From the NCBI GenBank assembly GCA_023657465.1, contig JAGTJX010000001.1:359090-423089 (forward strand): 64,000 bases of DNA, read 5' to 3'. This DNA is from Lysobacteraceae bacterium. GTDB lineage: Bacteria; Bdellovibrionota; UBA1018; JAGTJX01. Below, one piece after another: positions 8,865-18,418 of this stretch. Numbering within the stretch: the stretch's first letter is position 1; each line of letters begins with the position of its first letter. Position numbers and translations under genes: made by a program. The notes under the pieces were generated by a model that saw only the letters and a program-made list of their open reading frames with translations, was not told where the DNA came from and made no database searches.

Positions 8865-10787
8865 ATGCTTGTATGGATTTTGTTATTGCCGTTGATTGGA
8901 TTTTTAATCAATGGGTGCTCCTATGCCTTTATTCAAGCATCTGGAATGAAAAAGAAAATCAGCGCAACTGTTTCTGGATTAATTGGAACCACAGCAATTG
9001 TTGGATCATTCATTGTTTCGCTTATTTTGTTTTTGGATCTTTTCAGTCAAGTAGATGAACAAAGAGAAATCACTCAAGTATTGTTTAATTGGATCAAAGT
9101 AGGTCCGCTGCTTTTAGATTTTACTTTGAGACTTGATTCTCTCTCCACTCTCTTCACCTTAGTGATTACTGGAGTTGGATCATTTATTCATATTTATTCG
9201 ATCGGATATATGGGGCACGATGATGCACCAGCTAAGTTTTTTGCTTATTTGAACTTATTCTGTTTCGCAATGCTTGCACTCGTTCTAGGTGCATCACTTC
9301 CAGTAATGTTCCTGGGGTGGGAGGGCGTAGGGCTCTGCTCCTATCTCTTGATTGGCTTTTGGTATGCTGATGATGAAAAAGCTATTGCAGGAAAGAAAGC
9401 CTTCATCGTTAATCGTATTGGTGACCTAGGTTTTATTTTAGGAATGTTTGTTCTCTATACAACTTTTGGAACACTCGATTTCTTAGAGTTGAAAGTAAAA
9501 GTCTTGGCACTTGGTCATACGCTCAGCCCAGACATGCTTTATTTAATCACAAGCGCTTGTTTGCTACTTTTTGTAGGCTGCACGGGTAAATCTGCACAGA
9601 TTCCACTTTATGTCTGGCTTCCAGATGCAATGGCAGGTCCAACTCCAGTCTCTGCACTGATCCATGCTGCAACGATGGTGACTTCTGGGATTTATCTAGT
9701 CACAAGACTCAACTTTCTGTTTAGCTTAAGTCCAATTGCTCTAGAGGTAATGGCTTGGGTTGGCGCGCTCACAGCTTTTTTTGCAGCGACGATTGCGGTT
9801 GTCCAAACCGATATCAAAAAAGTTCTCGCCTACTCTACTGTTTCACAGTTGGGATACATGTTCTTAGGCTGTGGTGTTGCCGCATACTCAGCGGGAGTTT
9901 TCCATGTTATTACCCACGCGTTTTTTAAAGCGCTCCTTTTCTTAAGCGCAGGAAGCGTCATTCATGGAATGAGTGAAGAACAAAATATTTTGAAAATGGG
10001 TGGCCTAAAGAAATACATGCCACAAACTTTTTTTGTGTTCCTCATTGGATGGCTAGCGATTTGTGGAATTCCTCCCTTTTCAGGTTTTTTCTCAAAGGAC
10101 GAAATTCTTTGGAAAGCGTTTAGCTCTGAACATGGATCTAAGCCACTCTGGTTTATTGCAGCTGTAACCGCTGTGATGACAGCTTTCTATATGACAAGAA
10201 TGTTCATTCTCACCTTCTTAGGTGAGATGCGCAGCCACGATGCTCATCCACATGACAGTCCTGCGATTATGACCGTTCCACTTTTCTTCCTAGCGATTCT
10301 TTCAGCAGTAGGTGGAATCCTAGGCATCCCTCACATGAACTGGCTTGATCACTGGTTGTCACCTACCATTCCTTCGCATGGGTACGAGGCATCAGATTCT
10401 ACAGAGTGGGTGCTCATGGGACTTTCAGTTGCAGGAGCTATTTTTGGAATTGTGTTTTCATTCTCAATTTATAGATCACTTAAGAAAGCAGAAGAGCTCA
10501 AGGAGTCATGGAGTGGTATTCACCGAGTCCTTTTTAACAAATGGTACGTCGATGAAGCTTATTTTGCTGCGATAGTAAATCCATTCATTAAAACATCACA
10601 GTTTCTATGGAAAGTTGTGGATGTAAAGGTAGTGGATCGAATTGTAATGAGTTTTGGACGGGTATCTTCCCGTTCTGGTGAGTGGATTAGAACTTCACAG
10701 ACTGGATTACTACAAGTTTACGCAATTGTTTTTGTCATGAGCATCGTTTTTACACTGGGGTATATTATCTATGGATTGGCTCGCTGA
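8865..10787 (+). CDS. nuoL: NADH-quinone oxidoreductase subunit L
   Basis: Largest antiporter-like subunit at the distal end of the membrane arm. The proton-path glutamate lies in FLGWEGVGLCSYLLIGFWY. The discontinuous-helix region reads KSAQIPLYVWLPDAMAG, followed by TPVSALIHAATMVTSG. The remaining core residues are in DIKKVLAYSTVSQLGYM and HAFFKALLFLSAGSVIH. The 640-residue length includes the long C-terminal extension that in NuoL forms the lateral amphipathic helix. It overlaps the nuoM start by 17 bp. Confidence 0.97.
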   Translation: MLVWILLLPLIGFLINGCSYAFIQASGMKKKISATVSGLIGTTAIVGSFIVSLILFLDLFSQVDEQREITQVLFNWIKVGPLLLDFTLRLDSLSTLFTLVITGVGSFIHIYSIGYMGHDDAPAKFFAYLNLFCFAMLALVLGASLPVMFLGWEGVGLCSYLLIGFWYADDEKAIAGKKAFIVNRIGDLGFILGMFVLYTTFGTLDFLELKVKVLALGHTLSPDMLYLITSACLLLFVGCTGKSAQIPLYVWLPDAMAGPTPVSALIHAATMVTSGIYLVTRLNFLFSLSPIALEVMAWVGALTAFFAATIAVVQTDIKKVLAYSTVSQLGYMFLGCGVAAYSAGVFHVITHAFFKALLFLSAGSVIHGMSEEQNILKMGGLKKYMPQTFFVFLIGWLAICGIPPFSGFFSKDEILWKAFSSEHGSKPLWFIAAVTAVMTAFYMTRMFILTFLGEMRSHDAHPHDSPAIMTVPLFFLAILSAVGGILGIPHMNWLDHWLSPTIPSHGYEASDSTEWVLMGLSVAGAIFGIVFSFSIYRSLKKAEELKESWSGIHRVLFNKWYVDEAYFAAIVNPFIKTSQFLWKVVDVKVVDRIVMSFGRVSSRSGEWIRTSQTGLLQVYAIVFVMSIVFTLGYIIYGLAR

Positions 10788-12330
10788 ACATATTTTATCA
10801 GGATTGGTTTTTCTTCCATTCGTTTGGGGAATTATAGGTCTCTTATTGCCCAACATGAAAGACTCTTCACACCGTGTGTGGGCTTTTGTGGGCTCACTTG
10901 GAATTTTCTTATTATCACTCTATTTGTATTTTAATTATGATCCTGCAGGAGCTGAGTTTCAGTTCGTAGAAAAAACTCCATGGATTACCGCTTGGGGCGT
11001 TCAATATAATTTAGGTCTAGACGGAATTAGTCTTTGGCTTGTTATTCTCACTACTTTTTTAACCCCACTTATTATTTTAGGATCTTTCACTGCTGTAGAG
11101 CAGAGACAAAGAGAGTTCTACTTCTTGATGTTAGCTCTTGAGTCAGGAATGCTAGGAGCTTTTGTTTCGCTTGATGCCTTCTTGTTCTATGTGTTTTGGG
11201 AAGTCATGCTTATTCCAATGTATCTCTTAATCGGAGTTTGGGGTGGTAAGAACAGAATCTACGCATCGATGAAGTTTTTTCTTTACACAGTAGTGGGATC
11301 ACTCTTGATGCTTGTCGCTATTTTTTATCTCTCATATCAACACAAGCTCCAATTCAACCAGTATTCAACAGCACTACTTGACCTCTACAAGCTTCAATTA
11401 GCGGGAGATGGTTGGTTCTCTGTTCAGGCGATCTTGTTTTTGGCTTTCTCGTTTGCGTTTGCAATTAAGGTTCCGCTCTTCCCTCTACATACTTGGTTGC
11501 CCGATGCGCACGTTGAGGCTCCAACGGCAGGATCTGTGGTGCTCGCTGGCGTACTTCTGAAACTAGGTGGCTATGGATTTATCCGGTTTGCCTTCCCCCT
11601 TTTTCCTTCAGCTGTGATTCAGTACCAAATGGTTTTCTTAACTTTAAGTGCAATTGCTATTGTGTATGGAGCTTGGGTCGCGATGGTTCAGCCAGATATT
11701 AAAAAACTCGTAGCCTATTCTTCTGTTAGCCATATGGGTTATGTCGTCCTGGGTTTGTTCTCTCTTAATATGATTGGAGTTACCGGTTCTGTTTATCAGA
11801 TGTTGAATCATGGCATTTCAACAGGTGCTCTCTTTTTATTGGTTGGAATGATCTACGAGAGAAGACACACAAGAGAGATTTCAGACTTTGGCGGGATTGC
11901 TAAACTGATGCCTCTTTTTGCAATAGTCTTTATGATCATCACACTTTCTTCCGTCGCTCTACCGGGGACCAACGGGTTCATTGGTGAGTTTCTCATCTTG
12001 CTGGGTGCATGGCTTACTCATCCTGTAATTGCAATAGTAGCAGCAACTGGGGTGGTGTTTGGCGCGGTTTATATGCTGTGGATGTTCAGACGTGTAATGT
12101 TCGGTCCAGTTACTCATAAAGAAAACGAATCTTTAAAAGATCTCACAAGTAGAGAGATTCTTGTTCTTGTTCCATTCATTTTTATGGTGTTCTTCATGGG
12201 CGTCTATCCGAACTTATTTTTTGGTAAAATGGAGCCCTCCGTTCAAAGACTCATAACCAAAGTAATGAAGCCAAAAAACCTCAATACACAAACAGCCGCA
12301 GTGAAGGTAGAGCAACAAAATGAATATTAA
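10771..12330 (+). CDS. nuoM: NADH-quinone oxidoreductase subunit M
   Basis: Antiporter-like proton-pumping subunit (ND4 homologue). Signature regions are FWEVMLIPMYLLIGVWGG with the key glutamate, KVPLFPLHTWLPDAHVEAPT, DIKKLVAYSSVSHMGYVV, and SVALPGTNGFIGEF in the C-terminal half. Its 519 residues and about 14 hydrophobic segments are normal. The first 17 bases lie inside nuoL, and its end overlaps the nuoN start by 11 bp. Confidence 0.97.
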   Translation: MDWLAEHILSGLVFLPFVWGIIGLLLPNMKDSSHRVWAFVGSLGIFLLSLYLYFNYDPAGAEFQFVEKTPWITAWGVQYNLGLDGISLWLVILTTFLTPLIILGSFTAVEQRQREFYFLMLALESGMLGAFVSLDAFLFYVFWEVMLIPMYLLIGVWGGKNRIYASMKFFLYTVVGSLLMLVAIFYLSYQHKLQFNQYSTALLDLYKLQLAGDGWFSVQAILFLAFSFAFAIKVPLFPLHTWLPDAHVEAPTAGSVVLAGVLLKLGGYGFIRFAFPLFPSAVIQYQMVFLTLSAIAIVYGAWVAMVQPDIKKLVAYSSVSHMGYVVLGLFSLNMIGVTGSVYQMLNHGISTGALFLLVGMIYERRHTREISDFGGIAKLMPLFAIVFMIITLSSVALPGTNGFIGEFLILLGAWLTHPVIAIVAATGVVFGAVYMLWMFRRVMFGPVTHKENESLKDLTSREILVLVPFIFMVFFMGVYPNLFFGKMEPSVQRLITKVMKPKNLNTQTAAVKVEQQNEY

Positions 12331-13813
12331 TCGTGAACTACTGACTTTAAGTTATGAGCAGCTTCAGTGGCTGAGTCCAATAGCGATACTTCTTGTAGGT
12401 GTGCTTTTTGTGATATGTGTAGCTTCAGTTTTTAATCGTGGATCGAAGCAGATTACTCAGTGGACATCTATTCTTTCACTATTTGTTACAACACTATCTA
12501 GTTATTCACTTTTAGATACTGCAACACCTCATTTGTTATTTAATGGAATGTTAGTGCTTGATAAGTTTTCATACTTCTTCTTCATAGTATTTAATTTATC
12601 CGGAGCAGCAACAATTTTAATGTCTGATCGCTACTTAGATCTAGATGAAATGAATCACATCGAGTTTCCTATTTTGATTTTGTTTTCTGTTTTAGGAATG
12701 ATGCTCCTTGTTTCTTCAGCTGATTTAATTTCTATGTTTATTTCATTAGAGATTATGTCGCTGTCAGTCTATAGCTTAGTTGCATTTAGGCGCAATGATC
12801 GGCTATCAAATGAGTCCGGCTTAAAATATTTTATTTTGGGTGGGGCAGCCTCTGCAATATTTCTTTATGGAAGTGCTCTTATTTATGGAGCGACTGGCTC
12901 TGTTAGAATTTCTAGCATGTTGACAGCAGCAACTGTGGCTCAACCTTCGGTACTTTTCGCACTGGGTGCAGTTCTCGTAGTTGTTGGCTTCTTGTTTAAA
13001 ATTGCAGCAGTACCTTTCCATATGTGGATGCCGGATGTTTACGAAGGAGCACCAGCACCCGTCACAGGGTTTATGACCGCGGCACTTAAAGCTGCAATGT
13101 TTGCAACATTCATCAGAGTTCTTATTCAGTTGGGTTTTGGTAAACCACAGTGGAATGCATTCCAAACATCAATCTACCAAATCCTTTGGTGGTCAGCTCT
13201 TGTTACAATGTTGGTAGGTAATCTTGCAGCACTTCCACAGAATAACTTAAAAAGGATTTTTGCTTATTCCTCAATCGCTCATACTGGATATCTACTCATT
13301 GGTTTGATCACCGCTCTTAAGAATCAGGCTGTCTTAGGTAGTACAATTCTTTATTTGGTTTCATATGTTATTACCACTATTGGTGCGTTTGGAATCCTAA
13401 GCTTGCTCGCCAAAAAAGGAGATACTGGGCTCAATGTACACGACTTATCTGGCCTATCTCAGCGCAGGCCATGGCTAGCAGCTGCACTCGCGCTTTTCCT
13501 GTTCTCTATGGCTGGGATACCACCTACAGCAGGATTCATTGCAAAGTACTCTGTATTTTATGCTGCGGTTGAAAATGGTGAAATTGGTCTCGTGATTTTT
13601 GCTGTGCTCTGCAGCGCAATTTCAGTGTATTATTATCTGAGAGTTATTGTTTTTATGTACATGAGAAACCCAGCTGAGCAGGCAACATGGAGAAGGCCTA
13701 TTCTTACAGCGGTAGTGGCTATTGCAGTAGTAGCGCTACTCACCATTGCACTGGGATTTTCGCCATCTTCTTTGATCGAAGCAACGGGAAGTTTGTCACT
13801 GGCTCAGATCTAA
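12320..13813 (+). CDS. nuoN: NADH-quinone oxidoreductase subunit N
   Basis: Third antiporter-like subunit (ND2 homologue) and last gene of the operon. Motifs are SLEIMSLSVYSLVAFRR, KIAAVPFHMWMPDVYEG with APAPVTGFMTAALKAA, LKRIFAYSSIAHTGYLLIG and FSMAGIPPTAGFIAKY. The 497 residues and about 13-14 hydrophobic segments are typical. It is complete and distinct from the NuoN-like fragment at the window start. No clear terminator separates it from the TPR gene 18 bp downstream. Confidence 0.96.
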   Translation: MNINRELLTLSYEQLQWLSPIAILLVGVLFVICVASVFNRGSKQITQWTSILSLFVTTLSSYSLLDTATPHLLFNGMLVLDKFSYFFFIVFNLSGAATILMSDRYLDLDEMNHIEFPILILFSVLGMMLLVSSADLISMFISLEIMSLSVYSLVAFRRNDRLSNESGLKYFILGGAASAIFLYGSALIYGATGSVRISSMLTAATVAQPSVLFALGAVLVVVGFLFKIAAVPFHMWMPDVYEGAPAPVTGFMTAALKAAMFATFIRVLIQLGFGKPQWNAFQTSIYQILWWSALVTMLVGNLAALPQNNLKRIFAYSSIAHTGYLLIGLITALKNQAVLGSTILYLVSYVITTIGAFGILSLLAKKGDTGLNVHDLSGLSQRRPWLAAALALFLFSMAGIPPTAGFIAKYSVFYAAVENGEIGLVIFAVLCSAISVYYYLRVIVFMYMRNPAEQATWRRPILTAVVAIAVVALLTIALGFSPSSLIEATGSLSLAQI

Positions 13814-13831
13814 AGTACCCACGGAGGGTGA

Positions 13832-16489
13832 ATGTCGACCCAAAAACCGGACAAAGATGTTGAAAAAACGGTTGTGGGTCGCTCGGAATCCAAAGAAGCC
13901 GAATCAGATAAAACGCAAGTCCAAGTAAGAGCCGGCTCAAATGAATCATCCGTCTCATACGATCAGACAAAGGTATTCACAAAAGAAGAAAAACAAAATC
14001 GCGTTCTGATGGAACAAGGCGAGATTGAAAAAAATCCACTTCAAACAGTTAATCAAAATAAAACATTCAAGCTCCCCGGACAGACTAAAACGATCATCAT
14101 GGGTATTCTCGCACTCATTATGATTAGTGAATGGTTTGAAGATGAGGATCCAGTGATCCAAAAAGCAAGTTACATAACACCTAAGCCTTATAAAGTTAGC
14201 CTCCCCTCTTACAGTTCTGCACCTGCGGATCCAGCAGACAGCAAAAAAAACTTTGAGTTAGGACTCAGACTTTATGCAAGAGATAACCCTCAAGCTTATA
14301 AGAAAGCAGCTGTTGCATTTCTAAAAGCCACCTCCCAAGATATTAAAAATACAAAAGCACTTGCACTTCTTGCTTCAACTTATTTAAACCTCATTGATGC
14401 AAGCACTAGAGATGAAAACTATTTTGCTGTTATCAATAAGCTTGTCGAAATGTCAAAAGCAAAGACAGCGTCATCACCAGACGGTCTAGAGTCTCCCGAG
14501 GTGCTGATAGCAGAGGTTGAGTTTTTCTTGGCAATGAAAAGAGCTGATGCAGCCCAGTCCAAAATTCTTGAGTATACAAAAAAGGTTCCTAATTACGGTT
14601 CAGAAATCTACTTCTACTCAGCATTAGCTGCTTTTGAAAAAGCAGATTATAGTGATGCAGCAAAATATCTTAATCAACTGGGTGATACCAGTGTGATGGG
14701 ACCAAGGCTTTTTTTCTTAAGAGGTCATATTGCTGAGAAACTCGATCAGACAGAGGAAGCTTTAAAAGAATTTAGAAAAGCCGTAAGAATTGATCCAGAT
14801 CACGGTAAGTCAGTTTTGAAGATCGCTTCTATTCAAAACTCAAATGGCAAACTTACTGAAGCCAAACCACTATTAGACCGCGTCATTGAAAGGCCAGAGC
14901 TACTTTTCCCAGTTGACCTGAGTCAGGCGTTGTATTTAAGAGCACGCGCATATGAAATAGAAAAAAAATGGAAAAAAGCTTATGGAGACATTCAAGTTGC
15001 AGTAGCAATTGATCCTAACAATACAGATTACTTGTTTGAGTATTATACAATCAGATCAGAGGTTTTTAGCGACAAAGAAGATTCAAATGATGTTAAATCA
15101 AAGGCAAAAATGTATGGATTCCTTAGTATTGGTGAAAAACTTTATTCAAAAGGAAAGTTTACAACAGCACTTGATGAATTCTTAAAAGCAAGAAATTCGG
15201 ATATGACTTCAACAGCTCCACTCATTAGAATTGGTGATGTTTTTCAAAAACTTGGTGACTTTAGAAACGCATCCATCAATTATAAAAAAGCGATTGATCT
15301 CGCTAGAAATGACTCTTCAATACAAGCCAAGTACGCTGATGCACTCATTAAAGGATTTGAATGGGAAGCAGCTAAGACTGCTCTTGAAAGACTGCAAAAA
15401 ATGAAAAACGCTGGGTTTCTCTATTTCAAACTCATGGGTCAGTTTTTTACTAAGCAAGGTCAAATCACGGCTGCATTGAGTTACTACAAGCAGGCTATGG
15501 GTGTTGGTAGAGCAGATCCTGAGGCATACATCGGGTACGCTAATTTACTTCTTGATCAAAAAAACTGTACTGATGCGCCTTTTTTCTACTCTATGGCACT
15601 GAGAGTAGACCCACTTAATCGCGAAGCAATGATTGGAATGGCAAGATGCCACGTACAGCTCGATTCAATTGACAGAGGTATTTCTTTTCTCCAAGAAGAG
15701 ATTCAAAAGGTTGGATCATCAAGCGCTGGGCTCTTAACTGCTATTGCAGAATTACAGCTACAAAAGGGCGACACTGAGCAGGCGTTGCAATATTTGGAAC
15801 AAGCAGAGGCGATTGATTCAAGTTTAGTAGAAATATTAAAATTAAAAGGCCAGGTCTACTTATCAAAGTCATCCAGAGATAAAAAATCATTACAAAAAGC
15901 ACTAGAATATTTTGCACTCTATTCAGAAAAAAACCCGGGAGATCCTACTGGTTACATGGAGAGATACAAAATATATCTCAAGAAAAGACAGTTTGAATAC
16001 GCGTCTCAAGAGTTGGACAAGGTGTTGATAACGAGTCCAAAGTATCCAGGGTTACGTGAAGCCAAGGCAGAGTTACACCTTGCTCAAGGCAACAGGCAGA
16101 TGGCGATTGATGAGTTGGAAGCTGAGGTGAAAAACACTCCTGGAAATCCTAAATCTAGACTCGCTCTGGCTAAGATTATGATAGATGCTGGGGAATTGCA
16201 AAGGGCCACCATTCAACTAGAAGAAGCGATGAGGCTTGATCAAGAGTCAGCAGAGATTAAATACCACATGGGCTTAGTATATTTAATGCGCCGCAACTTT
16301 GTCCCAGCAGTAGTTCTGTTTAAGGGCGCGATTCAGACTGATCCTGGTAATCCTGAAATTTATCGTGAACTAGCAAAAGCCTATATGGGTTTATCTGATA
16401 GAGAAAATGCCACAAAAACACTTCTGCAATACGAAGAGCGCTCACCAGATGCAAAAGATTTACAAGAGTTGCAAAGACTACTAAAGTGA
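13832..16489 (+). CDS. Membrane-anchored TPR-repeat protein
   Basis: An 885-residue protein of unknown function, preceded by a good ribosome site (GGAGGG, bases 13822-13827). Residues 1-85 are charged and contain three similar threonine motifs (EKTVVG, DKTQVQ, DQTKVF). One hydrophobic segment (about 87-100) follows, and the rest is largely tetratricopeptide repeats, e.g. ALKEFRKAVRIDPDHG, ALSYYKQAMGVGRADPE, ALQYLEQAEAIDSS and ATIQLEEAMRLDQES. The likely topology is a cytoplasmic N-tail with a periplasmic TPR solenoid, or the reverse. TPR scaffolds bind other proteins. Its position between nuoN and serS gives little functional clue. The gene is probably read through from the nuo operon. Confidence 0.82.
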   Translation: MSTQKPDKDVEKTVVGRSESKEAESDKTQVQVRAGSNESSVSYDQTKVFTKEEKQNRVLMEQGEIEKNPLQTVNQNKTFKLPGQTKTIIMGILALIMISEWFEDEDPVIQKASYITPKPYKVSLPSYSSAPADPADSKKNFELGLRLYARDNPQAYKKAAVAFLKATSQDIKNTKALALLASTYLNLIDASTRDENYFAVINKLVEMSKAKTASSPDGLESPEVLIAEVEFFLAMKRADAAQSKILEYTKKVPNYGSEIYFYSALAAFEKADYSDAAKYLNQLGDTSVMGPRLFFLRGHIAEKLDQTEEALKEFRKAVRIDPDHGKSVLKIASIQNSNGKLTEAKPLLDRVIERPELLFPVDLSQALYLRARAYEIEKKWKKAYGDIQVAVAIDPNNTDYLFEYYTIRSEVFSDKEDSNDVKSKAKMYGFLSIGEKLYSKGKFTTALDEFLKARNSDMTSTAPLIRIGDVFQKLGDFRNASINYKKAIDLARNDSSIQAKYADALIKGFEWEAAKTALERLQKMKNAGFLYFKLMGQFFTKQGQITAALSYYKQAMGVGRADPEAYIGYANLLLDQKNCTDAPFFYSMALRVDPLNREAMIGMARCHVQLDSIDRGISFLQEEIQKVGSSSAGLLTAIAELQLQKGDTEQALQYLEQAEAIDSSLVEILKLKGQVYLSKSSRDKKSLQKALEYFALYSEKNPGDPTGYMERYKIYLKKRQFEYASQELDKVLITSPKYPGLREAKAELHLAQGNRQMAIDELEAEVKNTPGNPKSRLALAKIMIDAGELQRATIQLEEAMRLDQESAEIKYHMGLVYLMRRNFVPAVVLFKGAIQTDPGNPEIYRELAKAYMGLSDRENATKTLLQYEERSPDAKDLQELQRLLK

Positions 16490-16496
16490 CCATGCC

Positions 16497-17837
16497 ATGC
16501 TAGATCCAAAATATTATCAAGAGTCATTCAGCGAATTAGAGATCGGATTGAAGAAAAGAGGATTTGATTCCAAGTTTGTTTCAAACCTCAGCGAAATCTC
16601 TAAGACAAGAAAAGCACTCATTCAGGAAGCTGAAGCACTCAAGTCTGAGCGCAATCAAGTTACTGCAAAAGTAGCAGAGCTTAAGTCTAAAGCTAAGTCT
16701 GATCCTGCAATTACTAAAGAAGCAGATGCAATGGTTCTTAGGTCTCGAGAGATCGGCGATAAAATTAAAATAGCTGATGCAAAACTAAAAGAAGTTGAAT
16801 TCAGTTTAAAAGATTTGGCATTAGCAATTCCTAATCTTCCTCAAGAGAGTGTCCCTGTTGGCGCTGATCTTACTAGTAATAAAGAAGTCAGAAAGTGGGG
16901 AGCGCCGGGAAAATTTTCATTTGAACCGAAAGATCATGTAGCACTTGGAGAGTCACTTCGTGTTTTAGATTTTGAGCGTGCAGGAAAAATATCAGGTGCT
17001 AGATTTTCACTTTATATGGGTTCAGGTGCATCCCTCGAAAGAGCACTCATTCAATTCATGCTCGATCTTCACACTGAGATTCATGGATATACCGAAGTGA
17101 TTCCTCCTTTTTTGGTTTCAAGAGAATCAATGATGGGAACGGGGCAGCTTCCTAAGTTTGAACAAGACTTATTCAAAACATCGGTTGCTGATCGAGACCT
17201 CTATCTCATCCCAACATCTGAAGTTCCTCTTACTAATATTCATGCAAGAGAGATTCTAGAGCCGAATCAAGTTCCAAAATATTTTACTGCTTACAGTCCT
17301 TGTTTCAGAAGTGAAGCAGGATCTTATGGTAAAGACACGCGTGGATTAATTAGGCTTCATCAGTTTCAAAAAGTTGAACTCGTGAAGATCACGAACCAGG
17401 AGAGCTCTCTTGATGAGCTTGAAAAAATGGTTTCAAATGCCGAAAAAGTTCTTCAGATGCTGGAGCTTCCTTACCGAGTGATGCTGCTTTGCTCAGGAGA
17501 TATGGGTTTTTCGGCAACGAAGACTTACGATCTAGAAGTTTGGCTTCCTTCATCAAAAGAATACAGAGAGATTTCGTCTTGCTCTAACTGTGGAGATTTC
17601 CAAGCACGTCGAGCTGAAATTAAATATAGGTCAGCCGCAGGGGAGAAGCCTAAGTTTGCCCATACACTAAATGGATCAGGATTAGCTGTAGGGCGAACTT
17701 TTGTTGCGATTTTAGAGAATCATCAGACTGAATCAGGTGAAATTAAGATTCCTGCCCCGCTCCACAGGTATTTGGATGGCAAAAAAGGGTTCAAAAAGAA
17801 TGGAAACGATCTTTACATGACCCGTCAGATTGACTAG
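16497..17837 (+). CDS. serS: Serine-tRNA ligase
   Basis: Class II aminoacyl-tRNA synthetase that charges tRNA-Ser (and tRNA-Sec where present). Residues ~30-105 form the long antiparallel coiled-coil arm (lysine/glutamate-rich heptads) that grips the tRNA variable arm. Motif 2 is seen in YSPCFRSEAGSYGKDTRG and motif 3 in LNGSGLAVGRTFVAILEN. The 446 residues are slightly longer than most (about 425-435) because of a C-terminal tail ending TRQID. It sits directly upstream of a tRNA-Ser gene, its own substrate. The start MLDPKYY matches the family N-terminus. Confidence 0.96.
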   Translation: MLDPKYYQESFSELEIGLKKRGFDSKFVSNLSEISKTRKALIQEAEALKSERNQVTAKVAELKSKAKSDPAITKEADAMVLRSREIGDKIKIADAKLKEVEFSLKDLALAIPNLPQESVPVGADLTSNKEVRKWGAPGKFSFEPKDHVALGESLRVLDFERAGKISGARFSLYMGSGASLERALIQFMLDLHTEIHGYTEVIPPFLVSRESMMGTGQLPKFEQDLFKTSVADRDLYLIPTSEVPLTNIHAREILEPNQVPKYFTAYSPCFRSEAGSYGKDTRGLIRLHQFQKVELVKITNQESSLDELEKMVSNAEKVLQMLELPYRVMLLCSGDMGFSATKTYDLEVWLPSSKEYREISSCSNCGDFQARRAEIKYRSAAGEKPKFAHTLNGSGLAVGRTFVAILENHQTESGEIKIPAPLHRYLDGKKGFKKNGNDLYMTRQID

Positions 17838-17874
17838 GATGCGTTTAAAGTAATTTTCGACTTGTTTTATAAGT

Positions 17875-17964
17875 GGAGAGGTGGCGGAGTGGTCGAACGC
17901 GCTGGTCTTGAAAACCAGAGTCCCGGCAACGGGACCGTGAGTTCGAATCTCACCCTCTCCGCCA
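17875..17964 (+). tRNA. tRNA-Ser (anticodon UGA)
   Basis: Class II tRNA of 90 nt with encoded CCA. The acceptor pairs GGAGAGG (17875-17881) with CCTCTCC (17954-17960), followed by discriminator G and CCA. The anticodon stem-loop is CTGGT-CTTGAAA-ACCAG with TGA in the loop. A long variable arm (GTCCCGGCAACGGGAC) identifies the serine class, and the T-loop is GTTCGAATC. The 3' end is the apparent left attachment site of the adjacent island; the tRNA remains intact. Confidence 0.97.
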
Positions 17965-18127
17965 TTTAAAAACGACCGATTCGAAATCAAAAAGCAAAAA
18001 TTAGAAAAAACCAAAAACGATAAACACTTGAAAACAAGGGGTTTGCGTTTGGTGATCGGTGACCTGAATTCGTGAAACATCACGACATTTCGGGAGTTTG
18101 CTCCATTGATGCTACTTGCATGCTACC
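17955..18127 (+). repeat. Left 173-bp island-boundary repeat (attL plus arm sites)
   Basis: Starts in the tRNA-Ser(UGA) 3' end (CTCTCCGCCATTT) and runs into the island. Its reverse complement occurs at 31368-31541, next to the tRNA-Ser(GCU) 3' end. By hand alignment the two differ by about eight substitutions and one indel. The distal end carries three hexamers at 18099, 18110 and 18121 (TGCTCC, TGCTAC, TGCTAC) spaced exactly 11 bp, one helical turn, as expected of arm-type integrase sites. There is no gene in 17965-18148. Confidence 0.85.
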
Positions 18128-18148
18128 GCTGATTTTCAAGAATGGCGC

Positions 18149-18418
18149 TCAGGCTCTTTTGAGTTTGAGCGCCTTTTCTATTTTCTCATCGATCAGTTTT
18201 TCGATGTCAGTGCTTAAAACCCGTTCCTGAAGCGCATCAAGCATCAGGGTTTGGTAGCCCACGCCACGCTTTTCTGCTTCCAGCTTATAAGCTTTAAGAA
18301 GTCCCATAGGGACTCGGATGCTGATCATGGCGCGAACGTTCTCATCGCGGAAATCTTCTGGAGCGATATTCACTTTTCCAAAGCTATTCACTTTTTTAGT
18401 CTTCTCGGTCTTGCTCAT
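18149..18418 (-). CDS. Ribbon-helix-helix (CopG/BrnA-like) antitoxin
   Basis: An 89-residue protein with a CopG-type ribbon-helix-helix pattern: a short strand ISIRVPMG, then helix LLKAYKLEAEKRG, turn VGYQ and second helix TLMLDALQERVL. It lies second in a two-gene minus-strand operon and overlaps the upstream DUF4160-like gene by 23 bp. RHH proteins in such pairs usually bind their own promoter and neutralise the partner toxin. A palindromic operator candidate lies upstream of the pair. That this is an antitoxin is inferred from fold pattern and context. Confidence 0.7.
   Translation of the reverse strand: MSKTEKTKKVNSFGKVNIAPEDFRDENVRAMISIRVPMGLLKAYKLEAEKRGVGYQTLMLDALQERVLSTDIEKLIDEKIEKALKLKRA

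Noticed and set aside
17733-18083. Minus-strand ORF containing GEGEIRTHGPVAG
   Set aside because: It is the antisense translation of the tRNA-Ser gene plus serS 3' end, a well-known spurious protein in annotations.
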